Assembly (NCBI GenBank): GCA_045589035.1
Contig: JAZNFJ010000130.1
Coordinates: forward strand, 1-31,286
Reading direction: 5' to 3'
Source: Avoscillospira sp045589035
GTDB taxonomy: Bacteria; Bacillota; Clostridia; Oscillospirales; Oscillospiraceae
DNA: 31,286 nt
The notes under the pieces were generated by a model that was given only the letters and a program-made list of their open reading frames with translations, did no database searches and was not told the origin of the DNA. Shown in pieces: positions 22,487-29,223 of this stretch. Within the stretch, counting starts at the first letter, position 1, and each line of letters starts with the position of its first letter. A program made the translations under genes and the position numbers.

Positions 22487-23539
22487 ATGGAACCAAGAAT
22501 TTTTGTAAGTTCTACTTTTTATGATTTGAAGTATGTAAGGGAACAATTAGGAAACTTCATCGAGGGCTATGGTTTTAAACCAGTGCTGTTTGAAAATGGC
22601 GATGTTGGATATGGATTAGGAGAGGAACTAGATCAATCGTGTTTCGCAGAAATGAAAAACTGTGACATGGCCATATTAATTATTGGTGGTAGATATGGGT
22701 CTCCTGTGTCTGAGGAGCGCCTGGAAGATGGAACTGCAAGAGATAATTTTGAGAAGTATACTTCTGTTACTTGCAGAGAATTCAATACTGCGATTAATAA
22801 TAAGATACCTGTATATGTGTTTATTGAGACTTCTGTTAACCAACAGTATAGTTTGTACCACAAGAATAAGGACGCTATTGAGTCAAAAAAATTTGAATTA
22901 GAGTTTCCTGCCGTGGATAACATCAATGTGTTTCGTTTTATATACAACATTCGCTCGATTCCCCATATACAAATTGAAACCTTTACACGCACTAATGATA
23001 TTGTGAGTTATTTAAAAAAACAGTGGGCGGCGCTGTTTAGACAGTATCTCCGAGAACGAAGAGAAGTTGGAGCAATTAAGAGTGTAGAAACACCCATGCA
23101 GGAAGTCTTATCTAAAGTTAAACAGATAGAGATTACACTTGACAGAATAGTTGGTAAGGTGGTTGGTGCGGATACCGATGAGATTGATGCAATTCAGGCA
23201 GAAAAAGAAAAAGAAGATACTGCATCAAAATTTGCGCGTACATTTGAGTTTTTGATGCTTGATCCATCCATGGAAAAAATTAAAAATTACTTAGAGTTCT
23301 TTATCAATGAAATTGCTTGTCGAGATTCGAGTAAGTTCTTGGAGTTGCCATTTTCTGACGACCCGGCAGAGTTGAAAGAGTTTTATTCTGCCTTGGAGCA
23401 TTATGATACACAAGTGACAGATGTCAAGTTAAGATTGGCGTTTGATAGTAGATTTATTGATAATATTCGAAAATACAAAACGGACATAGTTCCAAAACTA
23501 TTGGAGGTATCAAATCTGAAACTGATGAAATTTCTTTGA
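22487..23539 (+). CDS. DUF4062-domain protein (candidate defence/signalling component)
   Basis: 350 aa from ATG 22487, with AAAGGGGGA upstream. Residues 1-110 match the DUF4062 pattern: PRIFVSSTFYDLKYVREQL at the N terminus, then PVLFENGDVGYG, the acidic SCFAEMKNCDMAILIIGGRYGS and SVTCREFNTAINNKIPVYVF. The fold is Rossmann/TIR-like, and DUF4062 occurs at the N terminus of many NTPase-type and other anti-phage proteins. Residues about 180-350 are mainly helical and unrecognised (VLSKVKQIEITLDRIVGKVV, FEFLMLDPSMEKIKNYLEF). There is no membrane segment, NTPase motif or nuclease motif that I can see. It is AT-rich relative to the chromosome and has its own promoter. The function is not established; a defence role is inferred from family and location. 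Confidence 0.75.
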   Translation: MEPRIFVSSTFYDLKYVREQLGNFIEGYGFKPVLFENGDVGYGLGEELDQSCFAEMKNCDMAILIIGGRYGSPVSEERLEDGTARDNFEKYTSVTCREFNTAINNKIPVYVFIETSVNQQYSLYHKNKDAIESKKFELEFPAVDNINVFRFIYNIRSIPHIQIETFTRTNDIVSYLKKQWAALFRQYLRERREVGAIKSVETPMQEVLSKVKQIEITLDRIVGKVVGADTDEIDAIQAEKEKEDTASKFARTFEFLMLDPSMEKIKNYLEFFINEIACRDSSKFLELPFSDDPAELKEFYSALEHYDTQVTDVKLRLAFDSRFIDNIRKYKTDIVPKLLEVSNLKLMKFL

Positions 23540-23552
23540 ATATAATTGATAC

Positions 23553-23580
23553 TTGAAAAAACTGGTGTATATGCTATAAT
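23553..23580 (+). promoter_or_regulatory. Promoter of the 79-aa / ImmA-IrrE unit
   Basis: TTGAAA (23553-23558), 16-bp spacer, TATAAT (23575-23580) with a TGC extension, 37 bp before the start codon. It lies only 14 bp after the DUF4062 stop, so the pair can be expressed independently of DUF4062. Confidence 0.75.
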
Positions 23581-23617
23581 AATATTCCCAAAATGAGATA
23601 ATGGAGAAGATGGCATT

Positions 23618-23857
23618 ATGAATAGAGAGAAAACTAGAATGCTTATTCTGCTTTCAAAAGATGTCGAAGAAGCAGATAATGTAGTTGTTGGCGCGGGTTT
23701 TGTTTCTGTCAGGGAGAAAATTGCATTTTTGAGGGGGATGTTTGACTTCGCTCTTATTGGCAGACAAGATGCAAAAATGCAAGACACGGAAACGGCAGAA
23801 AGAATGGATTACTATGCTATTTTGTCGACCATCCTGAATAGTAGATGGGAGGACTAA
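23618..23857 (+). CDS. 79-aa protein of unknown function, partner of ImmA/IrrE protease
   Basis: 79 aa, not recognised. The N terminus is MNREKTRMLILLSKDVEEAD, with a small-residue stretch VVVGAGFVSV and an amphipathic REKIAFLRGMFDFALIGRQD. The C terminus is acidic and aromatic. No helix-turn-helix, metal site or membrane segment is evident. GGAGAAG precedes the ATG. Its 3' end carries GGGAGGA, the ribosome site of the protease gene (starting 2 bp after its stop), so the two are tightly coupled. By analogy with ImmA-ImmR and toxin-antitoxin pairs it could be the protease's substrate, inhibitor or adaptor, but that is conjecture. Confidence 0.6.
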   Translation: MNREKTRMLILLSKDVEEADNVVVGAGFVSVREKIAFLRGMFDFALIGRQDAKMQDTETAERMDYYAILSTILNSRWED

Positions 23858-23859
23858 GA

Positions 23860-24435
23860 TTGGCTACAGAAGAGTGCATTAAAAACCTTGCTGCCGAAGT
23901 AAATAAAATTTCCGAAAAGTATCAGCTTATTCATGCAACTTTTGCAATTGAGAAATTAATAGAAGAAAAATTAAGGTCTTGTGTCAAGGAGCAGATAGCA
24001 GAGATTAGGCAACAGCTGATCACTGAGACAGACAAAGAAGCGCAAGAACGTCTTTACAAACAAGTTCAGGAATTGACAACCGATATTAGTGCTAAAGTTA
24101 GAATTGTTGTTGAGTATTTGCCTCAGATTGATGAGGACAGTGCGCGACTGACACGTTCGGGACGGAATACTTTTTTGATTATTCTCCCCAAAAGTATGGA
24201 GAATATTAGAAAAGATGATGATACTATAGATTTTGAACGATTGCGTCGCTTGAGGAAGCTTATGGCTCATGAACTGGGGCATATTGTGTTACATACAGGT
24301 ATTCTTTGTCAGATGGAAGAAATATCTAACGAGGAAAAAGAGACAGAGGCAGATTTGTTCGCTACTATCCTAATTGAGCTCCGTAAAAAACGCAATGAGG
24401 AGATATATTCTGGCGCACATTTCAAGGATATTTAA
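23860..24435 (+). CDS. ImmA/IrrE-family metallo-endopeptidase
   Basis: 191 aa from TTG 23860, preferred because GGGAGGA (23847-23853) is 6 bases upstream; an ATG at 23845 would lie within that site and overlap the 79-aa gene. The N-terminal half is a helical, charged region (about 1-75). The C-terminal zinc protease domain has H137-E-L-G-H141 followed by IVLH, and the downstream E-A-D motif (E163) typical of ImmA/IrrE (DUF955). Family members cleave a specific repressor (ImmR, DdrO) to trigger conjugation or a stress response. No XRE repressor is adjacent, so the target is unknown. It is probably part of a regulatory or defence cassette with the 79-aa protein. Confidence 0.85.
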   Translation: MATEECIKNLAAEVNKISEKYQLIHATFAIEKLIEEKLRSCVKEQIAEIRQQLITETDKEAQERLYKQVQELTTDISAKVRIVVEYLPQIDEDSARLTRSGRNTFLIILPKSMENIRKDDDTIDFERLRRLRKLMAHELGHIVLHTGILCQMEEISNEEKETEADLFATILIELRKKRNEEIYSGAHFKDI

Positions 24436-24518
24436 TTGGAGTTATTACTGTTTTCGAGTTTGGAATGTAATGCTGCGACAGGTAGTGTTGCATGGTATCA
24501 ACTAATATAGTCTCTGCG

Positions 24519-24557
24519 AAACAAGCGAGACACCCAATAGGGTGTCTCGCTTGTTTT
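24519..24557. terminator. Strong terminator after the protease gene
   Basis: Perfect 17-bp stem AAACAAGCGAGACACCC (24519-24535) / GGGTGTCTCGCTTGTTT (24540-24556) with an AATA loop and A/T flanks on both sides, likely active in both directions. It closes the DUF4062/79-aa/protease segment. The rest of 24558-24676 shows only a 7-bp inverted repeat (GATTGGT/ACCAATC near 24628-24654). Confidence 0.88.
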
Positions 24558-24655
24558 ATGCGGGGGTCGTTGGCGAAACCAAGGTTCGATCTGTGAGCGC
24601 CCAAGAGCGTAAGTATCGCACCGCGCGATTGGTTGGATGGCCTTTGACCAATCTC

Positions 24656-24674
24656 ATATCCCGATCCACTTTAA
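24656..24674 (+). repeat. Imperfect copy of the tRNA-Gly 3' end (possible att relic)
   Basis: ATATCCCGATCCACTTTAA matches 16 of 19 positions with 21334-21352, which spans the tRNA-Gly acceptor 3' strand, CCA and adjacent bases, in the same orientation. It sits directly before the recombinase-leader repeat. It may be a decayed attachment site. Chance similarity is possible because the acceptor motif is short. Confidence 0.35.
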
Positions 24675-24677
24675 TGT

Positions 24678-24722
24678 TTTGTCATGTATGAAGTCGATGG
24701 CTGCCGTTGCTTGTGTTTTTAT
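24678..24722 (+). repeat. Recombinase-leader repeat, right copy
   Basis: 45 bp, 40 of 45 identical to 21624-21668. Here it is followed by TATAAT and the start of a recombinase-domain gene, so this is the intact leader. TTGTGT (within the repeat) and TATAAT are about 16 bp apart and could form the promoter. Confidence 0.65.
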
Positions 24723-24768
24723 TCTCATCTGCTATAATATTTACAGAGTTACGCAAAGGAGAGTTGCT

Positions 24769-25110
24769 ATGAATCCAACATCTGCACAGAAAAGAATAGC
24801 ATTCGGATATAATCGCAATAATGGTCATATTGCCATCAATGAAGGACAGGCTGCTCTTGTGAAGTTGATTTACGAATGGTATGCCGAAGGCAGGGGGCTG
24901 GGCGAAATTAAAGAAATGTTAGAGGAACTGCATGCTCCGTCGCCTCAGAATAAACCTACATGGGGAAAGCAGGCGCTTTCCAATATTCTCTCGAACCCTC
25001 ATTACCTCGGATCGGATGTCTATCCGGCAATTGTTACTCAGGAGTTGTTCGATGTGGTGCAGACTATCAAATCTGCCAAAGCTGCCCGGCATTCCGGTCG
25101 TGGCGATTAA
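24769..25110 (+). CDS. Small recombinase-domain protein lacking the catalytic resolvase domain
   Basis: 113 aa from ATG 24769 behind AAAGGAG. It corresponds to the 'Recombinase' (PF07508-like) middle domain of large serine recombinases: RIAFGYNRNNGHIAINEGQA, IYEWYAEGRGLGEIKEML, NKPTWGKQALSNILSNPHY and AIVTQELFDVVQ. The N-terminal catalytic domain (Tyr-x-Arg-Val-Ser) and the C-terminal zinc-ribbon/coiled coil are both absent, yet start, ribosome site and frame are intact. It may be an accessory DNA-binding subunit for the catalytic recombinase encoded next, or a tidy truncation. Confidence 0.7.
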   Translation: MNPTSAQKRIAFGYNRNNGHIAINEGQAALVKLIYEWYAEGRGLGEIKEMLEELHAPSPQNKPTWGKQALSNILSNPHYLGSDVYPAIVTQELFDVVQTIKSAKAARHSGRGD

Positions 25111-25151
25111 TATGCATATTGAAAAATTCCTGCTTCAGTAAACAGATTTTT

Positions 25152-26006
25152 ATGAAAATAATAGTAAAACCGGCCACTACAATCCCTCAAATAATAAAGC
25201 TTCAAAAGGTTGCAGCATACTGTCGAGTCAGTACCTTGCAGGAAATACAGCACCATAGTTTGGTGGCTCAGCAGCAATATTATGAGCAGATGATCCGAAG
25301 TCGTTCTGACTGGATATTTGTAGGTGTGTATGCCGATCAGGCATCAGGACGCAATAATTTGAAAATGCGTGCGTTTCAACAAATGATAGAGGACTGCCGA
25401 AAAGGAAAGATTGACCTGATCATCGTCAAGTCTATCAGTCGTATGGGTAGAAATACTGTTCAGTTTTTGCAATTGCGTAAGGAATTGAAATCTTTGGATG
25501 TTGATGTGTTTTTTGAAGTTGAAAAGTTACATCTACACGATCCAAAGACCGAACTGATATTGTCGATATACGCGAGCTTGTATCAGAATGAAAGCGAGTC
25601 TAAGAGTTTTGCGGTGCGCTGGGGGATTCGTGCGAGGTTTGCTGACGGAACATCAGGTTTTATCAATAGACCGTGCTATGGCTACCGGCAAGAAGCAGAT
25701 ACATTGGTGCCTGTTCCGGAAGAAGCTGAGATTGTGCGGTTGATATATAAATGGCACAAGCAAGGCAAGTCCCTGCGTAAAATTGCATCCGCGCTGGCGG
25801 ATATGGGTGTAAGATCTCCACGAAACAAGCCTACCTGGAGCATTGAAACGATCCGAAAAATCTTAAACAATGAAAAATACTACGGAAATGTTTTGTTGCA
25901 AAAAACATATGTATCAAACTATTTTACAGGAAAGCAAAGCCCCAATTGTGGTGAGTATGCAAAATATTTGATTGAAGAGCATCATTCTGCAATTATAAAG
26001 AAATGA
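25152..26006 (+). CDS. Serine recombinase (resolvase + recombinase domains), C-terminally short
   Basis: 284 aa from ATG 25152; the ribosome site is weak, so the start is uncertain, although translation could couple to the upstream gene. The N-terminal resolvase domain has VAAYCRVSTLQE with the catalytic Ser, GVYADQASGRN, IIVKSISRMGRNT and a helical link. The recombinase domain follows with GFINRPCYGYR, IYKWHKQGKSLRKIASAL and NKPTWSIETIRKILNNEKY. It stops at HHSAIIKK, short of the coiled-coil and zinc-ribbon region normally present in 450-550-residue large recombinases, so it is either truncated or a short variant. In 26007-26164 I see only an open stretch without ATG (26028-26168), perhaps a remnant. 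Confidence 0.75.
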   Translation: MKIIVKPATTIPQIIKLQKVAAYCRVSTLQEIQHHSLVAQQQYYEQMIRSRSDWIFVGVYADQASGRNNLKMRAFQQMIEDCRKGKIDLIIVKSISRMGRNTVQFLQLRKELKSLDVDVFFEVEKLHLHDPKTELILSIYASLYQNESESKSFAVRWGIRARFADGTSGFINRPCYGYRQEADTLVPVPEEAEIVRLIYKWHKQGKSLRKIASALADMGVRSPRNKPTWSIETIRKILNNEKYYGNVLLQKTYVSNYFTGKQSPNCGEYAKYLIEEHHSAIIKK

Positions 26007-26164
26007 GAGTATTCTGAAGCAGGTTGATTTTATAATGTCAGATGGGAAGTCTTGAAAACTGGAGTGTTTGAGTATCGGTCAGAAGTCGATAAAATTAAAA
26101 GTATCATTGAAACCAACGGAGTCAAACATCGGTGTATGGATAAAAATAAGAAAGGGGTAGAAAA

Positions 26165-27010
26165 GTGAATAAAGCGAAAATCCAATTGTTTTTTGCGAGG
26201 TACGGAAAATGGGTATATACCGCGCTTCTGTTAATTCTTGCAGGAATAGCTTTTTTCCTGTGTAATAAGTTTAATGTTCTTGACAAAGTAAGCAAATGGC
26301 CTGGAGAAACTGTAGCGGTGGTTGGAACTTTATTAGGTGCGATTATCGGTGGTGTTTTCACTTTAATAGGAAGTGTATATGTTAATAAAAAGCAGCTCAA
26401 AGCACAAACTCATATCAAGAAGAAAAACCTTATATATAAGCCGCTATATGACGAACTGTGTGCTATAGAAAATGATATTCTCTCGGATAACCCTTTCCCA
26501 AGCATGATTGTATTTGAAACGAGGGATTTTGGGGGTCTTAAATATCCTCAGTATACAGTTTGGGGCAGAATTAAGTCTGATACTCGTTATTTGGAAACAC
26601 CCGAGGCACTTATCTCTGAGATGGAATGTTTATATTCGAAAATCGTTGAATACTTAAAAACTCGTAGTGGAAATAATGAGGAAATAACGGAGTTGACAAA
26701 TAGCATCCTTCAAGAAGTCATAGGAACACAGAGTACAATCGTTAATTTAGGAGACTGTGTGATAGAATATGCTTTAGAGGAATCTCAAAAAGATATTTAT
26801 GAATATTGCAAATTTGGTTTGAAGGATAATGTTGATGCAACCGATGAGCAGCGCATGGAAATTAATGTACTGTTTTATGAGAAATGCAAGGACAATGCCA
26901 CTATCAAAGAAATAAAGAAAGTAAAACAAGAGTGGAATATGCAACAAGCAAAAGTCATTGATCTTTTGACAGCCTTAATTCAGTATGTCAATGTCAAATA
27001 TGAGGGCTAA
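26165..27010 (+). CDS. Two-helix membrane protein of unknown function
   Basis: 281 aa from GTG 26165 with AAAGGGG at 26151-26157. Two transmembrane helices are close to the N terminus (about 16-34 and 48-72, the latter Gly-rich GTLLGAIIGGVFTLIGSVYV). A long cytoplasmic region (about 75-281) follows that is charged and probably helical (VNKKQLKAQTHIKKKNLIYK, DIYEYCKFGLKDNVD, VKQEWNMQQAKVIDLLTAL). No enzyme motif was recognised. It is AT-rich. A 3-bp gap to the next gene indicates an operon. Short-N-terminal-anchor proteins with a cytoplasmic sensor or effector are common in defence islands, but I cannot place this one in a family. Confidence 0.65.
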   Translation: MNKAKIQLFFARYGKWVYTALLLILAGIAFFLCNKFNVLDKVSKWPGETVAVVGTLLGAIIGGVFTLIGSVYVNKKQLKAQTHIKKKNLIYKPLYDELCAIENDILSDNPFPSMIVFETRDFGGLKYPQYTVWGRIKSDTRYLETPEALISEMECLYSKIVEYLKTRSGNNEEITELTNSILQEVIGTQSTIVNLGDCVIEYALEESQKDIYEYCKFGLKDNVDATDEQRMEINVLFYEKCKDNATIKEIKKVKQEWNMQQAKVIDLLTALIQYVNVKYEG

Positions 27011-27013
27011 GAA

Positions 27014-27220
27014 ATGCAATACGGTTTAAGAGATTATGAAGTAGAGAGAATCATTCGTCGTTCGCTCAACAAGAACCCAGATTTGAAATATTACATAAAC
27101 AATGATTATCTTGATGAGTTGATCTCATTGCTTGTTGAGGGTGTAAGTCAAGCAATCGAAGCAAACAATAAAAAGGTGTTTGAGGACATTGAGCGAGAAC
27201 TCCGCTTAAAAATACGCTGA
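27014..27220 (+). CDS. Small 68-aa protein of unknown function
   Basis: 68 aa, highly charged and probably all helical: MQYGLRDYEVERIIRRSLNK, then DYLDELISLLVEGVSQAIEA and ERELRLKIR at the end. GAGGG precedes the ATG and partly lies in the previous stop region. No DNA-binding or catalytic motif is recognised. It is co-transcribed with the two-helix membrane protein and is probably its partner. Confidence 0.6.
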   Translation: MQYGLRDYEVERIIRRSLNKNPDLKYYINNDYLDELISLLVEGVSQAIEANNKKVFEDIERELRLKIR

Positions 27221-27381
27221 GCATTATAAACTTTAATGCAGAAAATAGGGCGGATTTGTGTGTTTTACATGATACATAAATCTGTTTCTTGTAAGTCTGC
27301 GTCTGTTGCCAAACTTTTGCGAAAGGCACATATTTTAACAACAGCAAATCACAATAGACTCCTGAAAAGAATGAAAACAAA

Positions 27382-27438
27382 CCTTTTAACGATACCTCCA
27401 CCTTTTAACGATACATGCACCTTTTAACGAAAGGTCGG
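27382..27438 (+). repeat. Threefold 19-bp tandem repeat at the right island edge
   Basis: Three head-to-tail units, each starting CCTTTTAACGA (27382, 27401, 27420), with variable ends (TACCTCCA, TACATGCA, AAGGTCGG). The third unit runs into the right copy of the 33-bp repeat. The regular spacing suggests binding sites for a transposase or recombinase. Between 27221 and 27381 I see no supported gene. Confidence 0.75.
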
Positions 27439-27454
27439 GGGTATGCTCATTTTT
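27422..27454 (+). repeat. Right copy of island-flanking 33-bp direct repeat
   Basis: 31 of 33 bases identical to 21516-21548, same orientation, 5.9 kb apart. See the left copy for interpretation. Confidence 0.7.
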
Positions 27455-27482
27455 GTATCAAAATAGGTCACTACTTCCAGAT

Positions 27483-27520
27483 AAGGGACTCTGATTGTGG
27501 TACAGTCAGAGTCCCTTTAA
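27483..27520 (+). terminator. Terminator-like hairpin at the island edge
   Basis: Perfect 12-bp stem AAGGGACTCTGA (27483-27494) / TCAGAGTCCCTT (27506-27517), loop of 11, followed by a weak TAACTATATTT tail. It insulates the ABC operon from island transcription. Confidence 0.7.
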
Positions 27521-27628
27521 CTATATTTCCTATTGTGCAAAAGGGATAAACACAACGGGTGGTATTCTCTGTATTGCACAAAGTTTTTAAAAGACCCCAA
27601 GAAACTCTGCTCAAAACGCAAGTGGCGG

Positions 27629-27656
27629 TTGACAAAACAACTTAAAATGCTAGAAT
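27629..27656 (+). promoter_or_regulatory. Promoter of the sugar ABC operon
   Basis: TTGACA (27629-27634), 16-bp spacer, TAGAAT (27651-27656) with a TGC extension; about 57 bp before the ATG. Confidence 0.75.
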
Positions 27657-27670
27657 ATACTTAAACCTAT

Positions 27671-27687
27671 TTGTAAAATTTATACAA
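27671..27687. promoter_or_regulatory. Possible operator in the ABC operon leader
   Basis: Inverted repeat TTGTA (27671-27675) ... TACAA (27683-27687) about 15 bp downstream of the -10, the position expected for a repressor. TTGTGCAA and TTGCACAA further upstream (about 27534 and 27574) form another inverted pair. No regulator gene is adjacent, so assignment is tentative. Confidence 0.3.
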
Positions 27688-27712
27688 CAACAAGGCGAAA
27701 AGAGGGAAGACA

Positions 27713-29212
27713 ATGGCAAAAGAAGTAGTCCGTATGGAGGCCATTTGTAAGGAATTCCCCGGTGTTCGTGCGTTGGATCAGGTCGATTTCAGCCTGGATG
27801 CAGGCGAGGTCCATGCGCTGGTAGGTGAAAACGGCGCGGGTAAATCCACACTGATGAAGGTTCTGACCGGTGTTTACAAAAAAGACAGCGGCAGAATCCT
27901 GATAGACGGACAGGAAATGGAATTCCCCAATGTAAAGACGGCCATGGATCAGGGTATTATTATGATCCATCAGGAACTGAACCTGATGAACCACCTGAGT
28001 GCGGCAGAGAACATCTTCATCGGCCGTGAATTCAAGCACCCGGGCGGTGTTGTTCTGGATCATAAGAAGCAGAACCAAATGGCCAAGGAGCTGTTTGACA
28101 AGCTGAATGTCAATATTGATCCCACGGTTCGTGTTGGTTCTCTGTCCGTTGCCCAGCAGCAGATGGTAGAGATCGCCAAGGCACTGTCTTTTGATATCAA
28201 AGTCCTGATTATGGACGAGCCCACCGCTTCTTTGACCGATGACGAGATCGAGGATCTGTTCCGTGTCATCCGGATGCTCAAGGCGGAGGGAACGGCAATC
28301 ATTCATATTTCCCACCGTCTGGAAGAGTTGGCTCTGATCGCGGATCGTATTACGGTCATGCGTGATGGCGGCTATGTGGATACGGTGGATGCCAAGAGCG
28401 TGAGCGTGGATGAGATCATTAAGATGATGGTCGGCCGTGAGATTTTTGTTACCAAGCAGCAGACCAAGGATTTTGAAGGTCAGCCTTATACACTGGAGGT
28501 TGAGGGTCTTAATGCCGGCTCCAGTGTCAAGGATATCTCCTTCAAGGCTCATGCCGGTGAGATTCTCGGCTTTGCCGGTCTGGTGGGCGCAGGCAGAACC
28601 GAAACGGCTCGTGCCATCTTCGGTGCAGATCCCCATACTACCGGTGTGATCAAGGTTCATGGCAAAGAGGTCAAAATCGATACCCCCAAGGATGCCGTCA
28701 AAAATGGCATTGCCTACCTGTCGGAAGACAGAAAGCGGTTTGGCTTGTCTCTGCCGCTGGATGTGGATGCCAATATTTCCATGGCCTCCATGGGTCATTT
28801 CTCTTCCGGCGGTGTGATCAACTTTAAGAAGAGCCACGATAATTCCGATCAGATGGTTAAGCAGCTGTCTATCAAAACACCGTCCCTGCAGCAGCTGGTC
28901 AAATTCCTTTCCGGCGGCAATCAGCAGAAGGTGGTTCTGGCCAAGTGGCTGACGAAAAATTCTGACATTCTGATTTTCGATGAGCCCACAAGAGGCATCG
29001 ATGTGGGTGCCAAGAGTGAGATTTACAAACTGATGAATGATCTTGCCCAGTCCGGCAAGACGATCATTGTGATCTCCTCGGAATTGCCTGAGATCATTCG
29101 CTGCTGCCACCGTGTTCTGGTCATGTGTGAGGGTCAGATTACCGGCGAGGTGGTCGGTGATGATATCAATCAGGAAACGATCATGAAGTATGCAACCCAG
29201 CGCAAAATGTAG
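27713..29212 (+). CDS. Sugar ABC transporter ATP-binding protein (RbsA/MglA type)
   Basis: 499 aa with two ABC domains. The first has Walker A GENGAGKST (38-46), Q-loop HQELNL, signature LSVAQQQMVEIAK and Walker B VLIMDEPTASL. The second has a degenerate Walker A GLVGAGRTE (about 290), signature LSGGNQQKVVLAKWL and ILIFDEPTRGIDVG. The family energises import of ribose, galactose, xylose or autoinducer-2-like molecules together with an RbsC-like permease and a binding protein, both encoded next. AGAGGGAAG lies before ATG 27713. The individual sugar cannot be told from the ATPase. Confidence 0.93.
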   Translation: MAKEVVRMEAICKEFPGVRALDQVDFSLDAGEVHALVGENGAGKSTLMKVLTGVYKKDSGRILIDGQEMEFPNVKTAMDQGIIMIHQELNLMNHLSAAENIFIGREFKHPGGVVLDHKKQNQMAKELFDKLNVNIDPTVRVGSLSVAQQQMVEIAKALSFDIKVLIMDEPTASLTDDEIEDLFRVIRMLKAEGTAIIHISHRLEELALIADRITVMRDGGYVDTVDAKSVSVDEIIKMMVGREIFVTKQQTKDFEGQPYTLEVEGLNAGSSVKDISFKAHAGEILGFAGLVGAGRTETARAIFGADPHTTGVIKVHGKEVKIDTPKDAVKNGIAYLSEDRKRFGLSLPLDVDANISMASMGHFSSGGVINFKKSHDNSDQMVKQLSIKTPSLQQLVKFLSGGNQQKVVLAKWLTKNSDILIFDEPTRGIDVGAKSEIYKLMNDLAQSGKTIIVISSELPEIIRCCHRVLVMCEGQITGEVVGDDINQETIMKYATQRKM

Positions 29213-29223
29213 AGGTGAGAAGT

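Noticed and set aside
24422..24604. 60-codon minus-strand frame after the protease gene
   Set aside because: It runs through the perfect terminator hairpin and has no ribosome site.
26028..26168. Open stretch between the short recombinase and the two-helix membrane gene
   Set aside because: No ATG (only a TTG at 26052 without a convincing ribosome site) and no family likeness; could be a remnant but is not supported as a gene.
27236..27427. 63-codon plus-strand frame at the island edge
   Set aside because: No ribosome site, and its C-terminal third is translated from the 19-bp tandem repeat.
27382..27438. CRISPR array
   Set aside because: The three 19-bp units are contiguous with no unique spacers and there are no cas genes.
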